The position numbers and the translations under genes were made by a program. This document shows, one piece after another, positions 1 through 8,537 of a DNA stretch of 64,000 nucleotides. Every line of letters starts with the position of its first letter. The first letter of the stretch is position 1. The stretch spans positions 105,981-169,980 of the forward strand of contig NZ_LXKA01000033.1 in assembly GCF_001645125.1 (NCBI RefSeq), written 5' to 3'. Under the pieces are notes generated by a model. That model worked only from the letters and a program-made list of their open reading frames with translations. It ran no database searches and was not told the origin of the DNA. Source of the stretch: Paraburkholderia ginsengiterrae (GTDB lineage: Bacteria; Pseudomonadota; Gammaproteobacteria; Burkholderiales; Burkholderiaceae).

Positions 1-691
1 GGCCAATGCCGATCACATCCAGCGACGACGAGCCCTGGAAGCCGTTCAGGTCCGGATGCTTGCGCAGCACCTCTTTCGCGACCTTGTACGCCTGTTCCCC
101 GTCGTTATTGGTTTCGAGCTTCGGCTCGACGAGGTCCATCTTCGGGTATTTCTGCTTTGCATTACCGATGCCGCCGTCGGCCCACTGCACCTGCGAACGG
201 CTACCGAGCGAACCCACCAGCACTGCCCATTTGCCCTGCTGGCCCATGCATTTCGCCAGACGTTCGTTCAGACCCGCGCCGTATGCGGTGTTGTCGAACG
301 CTTCGATGTCGACCATCGTGTTCTTCTCGTTGTCCGCTTCATGCGTGACGACCTTGATGCCACGATCCATCGCTTTCTTCAACGCGGGTTCCAGCGTCGG
401 CGGGTCGAACGGCACGACAGCGATCGCCGTGACCTTCTTCGCGATCAGGTCCTCGACGATCTTCAGTTGCTGCGCGGCGTCAGCGCGACCGGGACCTGTC
501 TGATACACGTTGATGCCCGGGTTGTCCTTGCCGAACTCCTTGACGCCTTCGTCCATCCGGTTGAACCAGTTGATGCCGGTCACCTTGACGACCGTGACGA
601 TCGTCTCGTTAGTCGCGGCTTGCGCCGTGAAGATCGCGCCCGCCGCGAGAGCGGCGCCTGCGGCAGCGATAGCAAGTCGATTCAGTTTCAT
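1..691 (-). CDS. Sugar ABC transporter substrate-binding protein (partial, C-terminus beyond window)
   Basis: Periplasmic binding protein that would capture a sugar for the permease encoded just upstream. The visible 230 residues start with a Sec signal peptide (MKLNR, hydrophobic stretch, cleavage near FTAQA-AT) and continue into a type I periplasmic-binding fold resembling the RbsB/LsrB/RhaS group: a VVKVTGINWF strand, the RADAAQQLKIVEDLIAKKV helix and an AIAVVPFDPPTLEPAL segment. The stop lies left of base 1. It is the last visible gene of a leftward operon running deoC, aldehyde dehydrogenase, mutarotase, PfkB kinase, permease, so the ligand is inferred to be a pentose, most likely 2-deoxyribose. 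An LsrB-like AI-2 ligand cannot be excluded. No ATPase is visible; it presumably lies off-window. Confidence 0.85.
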   Translation of the reverse strand, partial: MKLNRLAIAAAGAALAAGAIFTAQAATNETIVTVVKVTGINWFNRMDEGVKEFGKDNPGINVYQTGPGRADAAQQLKIVEDLIAKKVTAIAVVPFDPPTLEPALKKAMDRGIKVVTHEADNEKNTMVDIEAFDNTAYGAGLNERLAKCMGQQGKWAVLVGSLGSRSQVQWADGGIGNAKQKYPKMDLVEPKLETNNDGEQAYKVAKEVLRKHPDLNGFQGSSSLDVIGIG

Positions 692-743
692 GCGATGTCT
701 CCTGTATGGTTCGAATGTGCTGCACATGAAGGAAGAGTTGAAT

Positions 744-1805
744 CTAACGTCCCGTCGACGCGGGCGGCCGCGGCACGTTGGGCGCGGCTCGCGCGCCGCC
801 AATGCCGAAGATCGTGCGAACCCGTTCACCGCCCGCAAACGCCAGCGACGCAAGCAACAGGAAGCCCCACGCACAATCGCCGAAGAACTGCGATACGCCT
901 AGCAGATTGAACAGGCTCGACAGGAATTGCAGCGCCGTCGCGGCGAGGAATACGCAGACAATTCGTCCATAGCCGCCTGACGGATTCACGCCGCCCATCA
1001 CCGCGATCAAGATCGCGATCAGCAGATACGAGTTGCCATAGTCCCACTTTGCGCTCGACGTATGCGTCGCGCTGATCAGACCGGCGAGCGACGCCAGCAC
1101 GCCGCACAGGCCATACGTGATGACAAGCATCCGCGTGCGCGGAATGCCCGCGTAGAAGGCCGCTTTCGGATTGGTGCCCATCAGGAACAGACGCAGACCG
1201 AACGGCGTGCGTCTCAACACCCAGCCGAGCACGAGCACGGTCACGACGAAGATCGCGAACGAGATCGGAATCTGCAACCACGTGCCGTTGCCGATCGCCG
1301 ACAACGGATCGACGTATTCGACCCGTACCGACGCGCCGTTGCTCAATACGACAGCGATACCGGTGAACAATAGCGACGTGCCAAGCGTGCACAGGATCGG
1401 CGTGAGACGCAGGCGCGCGATCACGATCCCGTTTAGTACGCCGCCGAGCACACCCATCGCCAGCACGATCGCGGTGAACACCGCCGTGTAGAGCGCGGGC
1501 GAATCGTCGGCGGAGACAAGATGCGGTAACAGCATTGCTGCGACCATGCCGGACAGATTCGCAAGCGCGACGCCCGACAGGTCGATGCCGCCGTTGCCCG
1601 ACACCATCGACAGCATGATGCCGAGTGCGAGCAGCCCGAGTTCCGGCAACTGGCCGCCCATCGACTGGAGGTTGTCCATGTCGACGAACTGTCCGTGCGA
1701 CAGCACCGTCGCGACGATTACGATCAGCAGGTTCACGCCAACCAGGAAGTTCAGTTGCCTGTCCCTGAACCGGGACGACCAGGATGTCATGTTCAGGCCG
1801 CTCAT
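744..1805 (-). CDS. Sugar ABC transporter permease (RbsC/LsrC family)
   Basis: Inner-membrane channel subunit of the sugar importer whose binding protein follows at 1-691. It has 353 residues and about nine or ten hydrophobic segments. The family signature region (GGIDLSGVALANLSGMVAAM near residue 75) and the C-terminal AVMGGVNPSGGYGRI loop match the BPD_transp_2 (RbsC-like) family. The start chosen is the ATG at 1805, which overlaps the stop of the PfkB kinase as ATGA; this is typical translational coupling. The reading frame is open further upstream but that part lies inside the kinase in another frame. Only one permease gene is visible, so the transporter may be homodimeric or have a second permease beyond the window. 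Confidence 0.9.
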   Translation of the reverse strand: MSGLNMTSWSSRFRDRQLNFLVGVNLLIVIVATVLSHGQFVDMDNLQSMGGQLPELGLLALGIMLSMVSGNGGIDLSGVALANLSGMVAAMLLPHLVSADDSPALYTAVFTAIVLAMGVLGGVLNGIVIARLRLTPILCTLGTSLLFTGIAVVLSNGASVRVEYVDPLSAIGNGTWLQIPISFAIFVVTVLVLGWVLRRTPFGLRLFLMGTNPKAAFYAGIPRTRMLVITYGLCGVLASLAGLISATHTSSAKWDYGNSYLLIAILIAVMGGVNPSGGYGRIVCVFLAATALQFLSSLFNLLGVSQFFGDCAWGFLLLASLAFAGGERVRTIFGIGGARAAPNVPRPPASTGR

Positions 1806-2740
1806 GATTGAGCCGCGAGCGCAGCGTGCGCGCCTAGTACCGCGTTGATTTCGTCGAGCGTCGGCATCGACGGCGCGGTGCCCGCCCGAGTGACCGACAG
1901 GCTCGCCAGCGCGCAGCCGAAGCGCACCGCGTCGAGCGGAGAATCGCCGCGCGACAGTGCCGCGGCGAGGCCGCCAGCAAAGCCGTCGCCTGCGCCGGCG
2001 GTTTCCACCACACGGCCGCAATCGAATGCGGGCACGTGCTCCGAAAGCTCGCGCGTGTGCAGTAACGCACCCGCTTCGCCGAGCGTCACGATCACCGCGC
2101 GCACGCCCTTCGACAGCAGGATGTCGGCCGCACGACGGGCATCGTCGAGCGTTTCGATCGGCACGCCCGTGAGCGCCGTCGCTTCGGTTTCGTTCGGCGT
2201 GATGTAGTCGCACAGCGGGAACATGTCGTCATCGAACGGCACGGCCGGCGCGGGGTTGAACACGGTCGTCACGCCATGGCGGCGCGCGAGCTCGAGACCG
2301 CGCTTCGCCGCCGGGACCGGCTGCTCCAGTTGCGTGACGAACACCTTCGCCTTTGCTATGTCGGCCTCGATCGCCTCGACGTCGGCGGGGCCGAGCGTGC
2401 CGGCCGCGCCGGCCGCGACGATGATCGCATTGCTGCCTGTGACGTCATCGACGTAGATATGGGCTGCGCCCGTTGCCATGTCGTCGACCACTGTCGCGCG
2501 CGACGTGATGCCTTCGGCGGCCCACGTCGATTGCGCGATCTCACCGAATGCGTCGCCGCCGATGCGCGTGCAGAACACGACGTCCGCGCCGGCTCGCGCG
2601 GCAGCGACTGCCTGGTTCGATCCCTTGCCGCCCGGGCCCATCGCGAACGAGGTGCCGGCAATCGTTTCGCCAAGCGCCGGCATCCGGCTCGCGCGGAAGC
2701 TGAGATCGGTCACATAGATGCCGAGAATGACGACGCTCAT
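1802..2740 (-). CDS. PfkB-family sugar kinase, ribokinase/deoxyribokinase type
   Basis: ATP-dependent kinase expected to phosphorylate the imported pentose at C5. Its 312 residues fit ribokinase. Seen are the N-terminal sugar-binding motif GPGGKGSNQAVAAARAG (about residues 32-48) and the C-terminal PfkB signature ETAGAGDGFAGGLAAAL holding the anion hole and catalytic Asp. It overlaps both neighbours by ATGA junctions (mutarotase stop upstream, permease start downstream), so all three are translationally coupled. With deoC in the same operon, the inferred reaction is 2-deoxyribose to 2-deoxyribose-5-phosphate (DeoK); plain ribokinase is the alternative. Family assignment is firm, substrate is inference from context. 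Confidence 0.9.
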   Translation of the reverse strand: MSVVILGIYVTDLSFRASRMPALGETIAGTSFAMGPGGKGSNQAVAAARAGADVVFCTRIGGDAFGEIAQSTWAAEGITSRATVVDDMATGAAHIYVDDVTGSNAIIVAAGAAGTLGPADVEAIEADIAKAKVFVTQLEQPVPAAKRGLELARRHGVTTVFNPAPAVPFDDDMFPLCDYITPNETEATALTGVPIETLDDARRAADILLSKGVRAVIVTLGEAGALLHTRELSEHVPAFDCGRVVETAGAGDGFAGGLAAALSRGDSPLDAVRFGCALASLSVTRAGTAPSMPTLDEINAVLGAHAALAAQS

Positions 2741-3216
2741 CGTGAACCCTCCGCGGCGTTGGGCGCATCGGGAGCGAGGTCGACACCCTTCTTGAAGATG
2801 AAGCAGCCATAGCCGCGCGCTTCGCCCGTGGCAATCACGCAGTACGCCTTTTTTGCCCGCTCGTAGAACGCGAAGCGCTCGATCGACGCGAACGGCATCG
2901 AACGTCCTTCCGCATGATCGACTTCGCGCTGCGCTTCACGCTGCACGGCAGGCAAGGCATCGGCATCGTCGACCACTTCCATGCGTTCTGCCGGATGATC
3001 GACGAACGAGTCGAGCGGCAGGACCGACAGCACCGCGCGAATGGCGCGCGGTGCGTTGGCGCCGTCAAGCCGCAGCACTTTGCCCAGCACGGTTTGCCGG
3101 GCGACGGAATCCGCGGGGAAGTTCGCGTCGCAGACGACCACTTCGTCGCCGTGACCCATCGCGCAGAGTGCGTACAGCACATCGGGGTTGAGCAACGGAT
3201 CGATATTCTTCAGCAT
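2737..3216 (-). CDS. RbsD/FucU-family sugar mutarotase
   Basis: Predicted mutarotase of 159 residues that interconverts sugar anomers before phosphorylation. The N-terminus (MLKNIDPLLNPDVLYALCAMGHGDEVVVCDANFP without the usual interruptions) carries the catalytic-type His in AMGHGDE and the DANFP motif shared by RbsD and FucU. The C-terminal RAKKAYCVIATGE...GCFIFKKGV segment is the second conserved block; FucU-like spacing is closer than RbsD. Its stop overlaps the kinase start by 4 bases. A mutarotase between a pentose kinase and a sugar transporter supports a module for a free aldose rather than a nucleoside. The exact sugar is not shown by the sequence. Confidence 0.88.
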   Translation of the reverse strand: MLKNIDPLLNPDVLYALCAMGHGDEVVVCDANFPADSVARQTVLGKVLRLDGANAPRAIRAVLSVLPLDSFVDHPAERMEVVDDADALPAVQREAQREVDHAEGRSMPFASIERFAFYERAKKAYCVIATGEARGYGCFIFKKGVDLAPDAPNAAEGSR

Positions 3217-3279
3217 GTGTCTCCTCCATCTTGCGGGCGCCTGTTACAGGTCTGAGCCCACGGCTGTCATTGCCGGCGA

Positions 3280-5673
3280 TCAGTCGCCGTACGGAATCCA
3301 GATGTTCTTGACCTGCACCGCCTGCCGCAGGAACGGCAAACCTTCTGCTGACGCAGCGTGCCAGTCGAACGCGCGCCCGTGATCGACGAACGTGCGCTTC
3401 AGATTGCCGACCGATTCACGCTCGACAAGCGTCGAGAATTCTGCGCCGCCGAAACTCCACAGCGCGTCCACGTCGTCGTGCTGGGCAAGTACCTTTGCAA
3501 GCGTCGCGTGTTCGCCGGTGACGATGTTCAACGCACCCGCCGGCACATCCGACGTCTCGACCACCTGATAGAAATCCGTCGCCATCAACGGGCAGCGTTC
3601 GCTCGGCACGGCGACTACCCGATTGCCCATCGCAAGCGCCGGTGCGATCAGCGACACGAAACCCAGCAACGGCGCTTCGTCCGGGCTGATCACGCCAAGC
3701 ACGCCAAGCGGCTCGTTCATGGCGAGTGCGACGCCGCGCAACGGCGGCGAATGGACTGCGCCGTCGAACTTGTCGGCCCACGCGGCATACGTGAAGAGCC
3801 GCGTGATCGATGCCTCGACTTCGCGTTCGGCTTCGGCCTCGTTCGATCCTGCACGAATCACGAGTTGCCGTCTGAATTCGTCCGCGCGCGCCGACAGGTT
3901 TTCCGCCAGGTAGTAGAGTACCTGAGCACGGCTATGCGTGCTGGCCTGCGACCACTTCACCGCACTACGCGCCGCTGCGACCGCATTGCGAACGTCCTTG
4001 CGGCTACCGTCCGCCACCTCGCCGACGATAACCCCGGACGGCGCACGCACGACGCGCGAGCCGCCGTTGTCCGGCCGCATCTGCTTGCCGCCGATGAACA
4101 GCTTTGCGGTCCGATCCATCGTGCTGAGATAGACATCGGCTTGCGCGACGGGTCTCACCTCGTCGCGTTCGTCCGCGTGGAGCGGCAGTTTGGTCCACGC
4201 CTGCGGCTTTAGATACTCGTAGATCCCCTCACGGCCGCCTTCCCGCCCAAAGCCCGACTCGCGATAGCCACCGAAGCCGACACCCGCATCGAACAGGTTG
4301 GTCGCGTTGATCCACACGACACCGCATTCAAGGCGCGGCGCGATATCGAGCGCGCGGCCGATCGTTTCGCTCCACACGCTCGCAGCCAGTCCGTAACGTG
4401 AATGGTTCGCGAGCGCGACCGCTTCGTCGGGCGTGCGAAAGCTCATCGCGACCAGCACCGGTCCGAATATTTCCTCCTGCGCAAGCGTCGAGGCGGGCGC
4501 AACGCGGGTGACCAGCGTCGGTGGGAAAAACACGCCGTTCTCAGGCATCCGCAGATGTGCGGGCTGGTAGATCTCACACCCTTCACGCTCGCCTTGCGCG
4601 ACAAGCAATTCGATGCGCTCCCGTTGCACCTCGTCGACAATCGCGCCCATGTCGATGCTCTTGTCGAGCGAGTGACCGACGCGCAGCGTCTCCATCCGGC
4701 GCTTCAGTTTTTCGATGAAGCGCGCTTCAACACCCTCCTGCACCAGCAACCGCGAACCCGCGCAGCAGACTTGCCCCTGGTTGAACCAGATCGCGTCGAC
4801 CACGCCTTCGACCGCGCCATCCAGATCGGCATCGTCGAAGACGATGAACGGCGACTTGCCGCCAAGTTCGAGCGTGAGCGACTTGCCCGAGCCCGCAGTC
4901 GCGACACGGATCTGCCGGCCGACACTGGTCGATCCGGTGAACGCGATCTTCGCGACCTGAGGATGGTCGACCAGCTTTGCGCCGGTGCGGCCGTCTCCTG
5001 TGACGACATTCAACACGCCCGCTGGCAGACCCGCGCGATGCGCGAGTTCTGCGAACAGCAACGCCGTCAGCGGCGTAAATTCAGCGGGCTTCAGCACCAC
5101 GCAATTGCCGGTGGCCAGTGCCGGCGCGATCTTCCATGCCAGCATCAGCAGCGGGAAATTCCACGGCACGATCTGCCCGATGACGCCAAGCGGTGTCCAG
5201 CCCGACAGTTCGCTTTCCTGAAGCTGTGCCCAGCCGGCGTGATGCAGGAAATGTCGTGCGACAAGGGGAATGTCTATGTCGCGCGTCTCGCGGATCGGCT
5301 TGCCGTTGTCGAGCGATTCGAGCACGGCGAAGAGCCGGCTATGCCGCTGCACCATTCGTGCGAGCGCATAGAGATGCCGCGCGCGGCCCGCGCCGCCCAA
5401 TGCCTGCCACGCGGGCAGCGCCTTGTGAGCGGCAGCGACTGCCGCGTTCACATCGGCCTCGTCGCCTTGCGCGATATTTGCGAGCACACGGCCCGTCGCA
5501 GGCTCGCGGGATTCGAATGTCGCAGCACCGTCGCCGGACGCCGGCACGCGGAAAGCGCCATCGATAAAGTGGCCAAAGCCGTTCGCATGCTCAGCAAGCC
5601 AGGCGCGCGCGGCCTTGTCGTCTTCCGGGGCAGGTCCGTATTCCATCGAAGAAAAATATTCAGCTACGCTCAT
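3280..5673 (-). CDS. Two-domain aldehyde dehydrogenase of the ALDH16 type
   Basis: Large aldehyde dehydrogenase of 797 residues, against about 490 for an ordinary family member. Residues about 30-500 form a complete NAD-dependent ALDH domain: VPWNFP near 169, the FTGSTSVG nucleotide-binding turn near 245, general base Glu269 in LELGGKSP and catalytic Cys303 in GQVCCAG. Residues about 525-797 form a second ALDH-like domain (PLGVLGVISPDEAPLLGF, VPAGALNIVTGEHA) that stops without a GQxC cysteine. This arrangement is that of bacterial ALDH16 proteins, where the first domain is catalytic. In this operon the likely substrate is acetaldehyde released by DeoC. It lies 23 bp downstream of deoC on the same strand. 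Confidence 0.9.
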   Translation of the reverse strand: MSVAEYFSSMEYGPAPEDDKAARAWLAEHANGFGHFIDGAFRVPASGDGAATFESREPATGRVLANIAQGDEADVNAAVAAAHKALPAWQALGGAGRARHLYALARMVQRHSRLFAVLESLDNGKPIRETRDIDIPLVARHFLHHAGWAQLQESELSGWTPLGVIGQIVPWNFPLLMLAWKIAPALATGNCVVLKPAEFTPLTALLFAELAHRAGLPAGVLNVVTGDGRTGAKLVDHPQVAKIAFTGSTSVGRQIRVATAGSGKSLTLELGGKSPFIVFDDADLDGAVEGVVDAIWFNQGQVCCAGSRLLVQEGVEARFIEKLKRRMETLRVGHSLDKSIDMGAIVDEVQRERIELLVAQGEREGCEIYQPAHLRMPENGVFFPPTLVTRVAPASTLAQEEIFGPVLVAMSFRTPDEAVALANHSRYGLAASVWSETIGRALDIAPRLECGVVWINATNLFDAGVGFGGYRESGFGREGGREGIYEYLKPQAWTKLPLHADERDEVRPVAQADVYLSTMDRTAKLFIGGKQMRPDNGGSRVVRAPSGVIVGEVADGSRKDVRNAVAAARSAVKWSQASTHSRAQVLYYLAENLSARADEFRRQLVIRAGSNEAEAEREVEASITRLFTYAAWADKFDGAVHSPPLRGVALAMNEPLGVLGVISPDEAPLLGFVSLIAPALAMGNRVVAVPSERCPLMATDFYQVVETSDVPAGALNIVTGEHATLAKVLAQHDDVDALWSFGGAEFSTLVERESVGNLKRTFVDHGRAFDWHAASAEGLPFLRQAVQVKNIWIPYGD

Positions 5674-5695
5674 GTGGGGTCTTCGTTGTGCGAGG

Positions 5696-6706
5696 TCACG
5701 CGACCGGGTGACGATGAAATGCGGAATAGCGGCCGCTCACGTGATGCTCGAGTTGTCGCTCGATATCGGCCAGCAGGCTCGATGCGCCGATACGGAACAG
5801 GTCCGGTTCGAGCCATTGCCGTCCAAGTTCTTCTTTCATCAGGATCTGGTATTCGAGCACCGACTTCGCAGTCGACACGCCGCCCGCCGGTTTGAAACCG
5901 ATTTCGATGCCGGTGCGCTCGAAGTACTCGCGGATCATCCGGACCATCGCGAGCGACACGGCAAGCGTCGCGTTGACGCCTTCCTTGCCGGTGGACGTCT
6001 TGATGAAATCTGCGCCCGCCATCATGCAGACCATCGACGCCTTCGCGACGTTCGACAGCGTGGAGATGTCGCCAGTGGCGAGAATCGCCTTCACGTGGGC
6101 ATCGCCACACGCCCCACGAAAATCGCGCATCTCGTCGTACAGCGCCTGCCAGTTGCCGGTGAGCACGTGCTCACGGGTCACCACGATATCGATTTCGGCG
6201 GCACCATCGGCCACCGACGCTTCGATCTCTTTGAGTTTCAGCGGATGCGGGATCAACCCGGCAGGAAATCCGGTGGACACGGCCGCGACCGGAATGCCGC
6301 TGCCCGCCAGCGCCGCGACCGCCGTGCTCACGAAGCGGTGATATACGCAGACCGCCCCCGTAGTGATGGACTGTGCCTGCATCCCAAGCGCTTCGAGCAG
6401 ATCGTCACGCACCGGGCGGCGGGCTTTTGCACACAGACGCTCGACGCGGCCAGCCGTGTCGTCCCCAGCGAGCGTGGTCAGGTCGATGCACGTGATGGCC
6501 TTGAGCAGCCACGCGGCCTGCGCGTCCTTTTTGACCGACCGGCGCGTGCCGAGCGTCGCGACGCGCTGCTCGACCGCCGACCGGTTCACGCGCAGCGAGT
6601 CGATCCACGACAGGTCGAACTGAACACCGGGATTGCGGACACGGGCGTGCGACGCGTGCGCGCGACCCGGCCAGGCGACCACGGAACTGGATGCTTCATC
6701 GAACAT
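5696..6706 (-). CDS. deoC: Deoxyribose-phosphate aldolase
   Basis: Class I aldolase that splits 2-deoxyribose-5-phosphate into acetaldehyde and glyceraldehyde-3-phosphate. The 336-residue product carries the DeoC core: IDLTTLAGDD near the start of the barrel, AAEIDIVV, HVKAILATGDIS and the Schiff-base lysine motif ADFIKTSTGK, followed by GFKPAGGV. It is the longer DeoC variant, with an N-terminal extension of about 60 residues relative to E. coli DeoC. The start at 6706 was chosen because it removes a basic, unconserved leader; the ribosome-binding site is weak. It is the first gene of the leftward operon and directly follows a palindromic operator candidate. Confidence 0.93.
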   Translation of the reverse strand: MFDEASSSVVAWPGRAHASHARVRNPGVQFDLSWIDSLRVNRSAVEQRVATLGTRRSVKKDAQAAWLLKAITCIDLTTLAGDDTAGRVERLCAKARRPVRDDLLEALGMQAQSITTGAVCVYHRFVSTAVAALAGSGIPVAAVSTGFPAGLIPHPLKLKEIEASVADGAAEIDIVVTREHVLTGNWQALYDEMRDFRGACGDAHVKAILATGDISTLSNVAKASMVCMMAGADFIKTSTGKEGVNATLAVSLAMVRMIREYFERTGIEIGFKPAGGVSTAKSVLEYQILMKEELGRQWLEPDLFRIGASSLLADIERQLEHHVSGRYSAFHRHPVA

Positions 6707-6719
6707 AGGTAGGCTCGTT

Positions 6720-6736
6720 GTTGTGCGACGCACAAC
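6720..6736. promoter_or_regulatory. Odd palindrome, operator candidate in the deoC leader
   Basis: GTTGTGCGACGCACAAC is a perfect inverted repeat (8-1-8) only 14 bp upstream of the deoC start codon. Its position suits repression of transcription or of translation initiation. No regulator gene for the module is visible, so the binding protein is unknown. Confidence 0.45.
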
Positions 6737-6772
6737 ACTTATTGATAACTTGATATCAGATTAGAACACGAA

Positions 6773-6788
6773 TGTTACGATCGTGACA
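6773..6788. promoter_or_regulatory. Near-palindrome in the deoC / FGGY kinase divergent promoter region
   Basis: TGTTACGATCGTGACA matches its reverse complement at 14 of 16 positions with a perfect ACGATCGT core, the general shape of LacI- or DeoR-type operators. It lies in the 269-bp region between divergently transcribed deoC and the FGGY kinase. A further perfect TTCAC-N3-GTGAA lies near 6869, closer to the kinase. The regulator is unknown. Confidence 0.35.
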
Positions 6789-6975
6789 TAGGGAAAACCT
6801 GCATTTCGCGGCAGAGTGGCTAGCATATGGTGCGGCAGCCGGCTGACTCGATGTTAGTATGTTCACATAGTGAAGTTGAATGGATGTGCCGTCAGTGGGA
6901 CGGCCAATCCTCTGGCCGACGCACAAGGCGCAGCTTCGCTGATTGGAGCGGAGCAGGTCTAATCGTGGAGACTCC

Positions 6976-8517
6976 ATGGACTACGTGATTGGTGTCGACA
7001 TTGGCACACAGAGCACGAAAGCGTTACTCGTCGACCGCAACGGCGTGATTGTCGCAAGGCATTCGGCCGGCTATCAGCTCGATACGCCGAAGCCGTTCTG
7101 GGCTGAACAATGGCCTTCGGTCTGGTTCGATGCGGTACTCGAGTGCATCGCGCGCTGCGTCGACGCGGCGCGCGAGCGGAACATCGCGACGTCGGCGATT
7201 CGCGCGGTCTGCGTGAGCAGTCTGTACGGCGGCTCAGGCATTCCGGTCGACAAAGACATTCGACCGCTGCATCCTTGCCTGATCTGGATGGACCGCCGTG
7301 CGACCGCGCAAGTCGACTGGGTGCGCGAGCACGTCGATCTCGGCCGGCTTCTCGCGATCACCGGCAATGGCGTCGACAGCTACTACGGCTTCACGAAGAT
7401 GCTGTGGCTGCGCGACCATCGGTCCGACGTATGGGCGAACACGCGCTACTTCCTCCCGCCAAACGCGTACGTGATCTACCTGCTGACCGGAGAAATTGCC
7501 GTCGATCACAGCTCGGCAGGCAATATTGGCGGCGTCTACGACGTCGAGCGGCGCGACTGGTCCGGCACGACACTCGACATGCTTGGCATTCCGGCGACGA
7601 TGATGCCCGAGCGGCTCGTCGAATCAACGGACATTGTCGGGGGCTTGTTGTCGCAATGGACTGTGCGCCTCGGCCTGCCGCCGGGCACGCCGATTATCGC
7701 CGGCGGCGTCGATGCCGCCGTCGCGACGTTTGCCGCCGGGGCCACCCGTGCAGGCCAGCACGTAGCGATGATCGGCACCAGCATGTGCTGGGGTTACATC
7801 AATCAGCAAGTCGACGCACGGCATGGTCTCGTCAGCATGCCCCACGTTTTCAACGGGCGGCGCGACATGTACGTGTTCGGTGGCGCGATCACGGCAGGTG
7901 CGTCAGTCACATGGTATCGCGAGCAGTTCTGTCACGCGGAGACCGTAGCAGCGCAAACCTTGCCACACGGCGATCCGCACGTGCTACTGGAGGAGGCGGC
8001 CGCGCGCGTGCCTGCCGGCGCAGACGGCGTGACGTTCCTGCCCTACCTGATGGGCGAGCGCAGCCCGATATGGGACCCGAAGGCGAGTGGCGCATTCGTC
8101 GGGCTCAATCTCGTCCACACGCGCGCGCATCTATATCGAGCGGTGCTGGAAGGCGTCGCATTCGCGCTGAAGCACAACATCGAGGCAGGTCGTCAAGGCG
8201 CACAGTCGCTCGATGACAGGCTGATTGTCGTCGGCGGTGCGGCACATTCGGATCTATGGATGCAGATCATCGCCGACGTCACCGGCTATCCGGTCTTCAC
8301 GATCGAACAGGAAGTGGAGGCTGCTATGGGCGCGGCATTATTGGCTGCGGTCGGAGCAGGACTCGTCTCGCACGCAGTCGCGCAAGGCGGATGGTCTACT
8401 CTCGTCGAGCGCGCGCGGCCCAATGCGCATCATCTCGCAAAGTATGCCGAACGTTTCAAAGTCTACGTGGACCTCTACCCGGCGCTCAAACCATTCATGC
8501 ACAGATTGCAGGTCTAG
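6976..8517 (+). CDS. FGGY-family carbohydrate kinase
   Basis: Sugar kinase of 513 residues with the actin-like ATPase fold. The phosphate-1 loop GVDIGTQSTKALLVD sits at the N-terminus, the middle has the xylulokinase-like PCLIWMDRRA, and the C-terminal FGGY region reads LDDRLIVVGGAAHSDLWMQIIADVTGYPV. The start at 6976 follows GTGGAG by 5 bases; an upstream in-frame start lacks this site. It is transcribed away from the deoC operon across a shared promoter region and may serve the same or a related sugar (xylulose, AI-2 or a branched pentose are possible in this family). Substrate cannot be read from sequence alone. Confidence 0.88.
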   Translation: MDYVIGVDIGTQSTKALLVDRNGVIVARHSAGYQLDTPKPFWAEQWPSVWFDAVLECIARCVDAARERNIATSAIRAVCVSSLYGGSGIPVDKDIRPLHPCLIWMDRRATAQVDWVREHVDLGRLLAITGNGVDSYYGFTKMLWLRDHRSDVWANTRYFLPPNAYVIYLLTGEIAVDHSSAGNIGGVYDVERRDWSGTTLDMLGIPATMMPERLVESTDIVGGLLSQWTVRLGLPPGTPIIAGGVDAAVATFAAGATRAGQHVAMIGTSMCWGYINQQVDARHGLVSMPHVFNGRRDMYVFGGAITAGASVTWYREQFCHAETVAAQTLPHGDPHVLLEEAAARVPAGADGVTFLPYLMGERSPIWDPKASGAFVGLNLVHTRAHLYRAVLEGVAFALKHNIEAGRQGAQSLDDRLIVVGGAAHSDLWMQIIADVTGYPVFTIEQEVEAAMGAALLAAVGAGLVSHAVAQGGWSTLVERARPNAHHLAKYAERFKVYVDLYPALKPFMHRLQV

Positions 8518-8537
8518 TCACGAAGGCTGAATTCGAT

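Noticed and set aside
4402-5895. Long plus-strand open frame of 497 codons
   Set aside because: Antisense to the aldehyde dehydrogenase and Arg/His-rich; a high-GC shadow frame without domain content.
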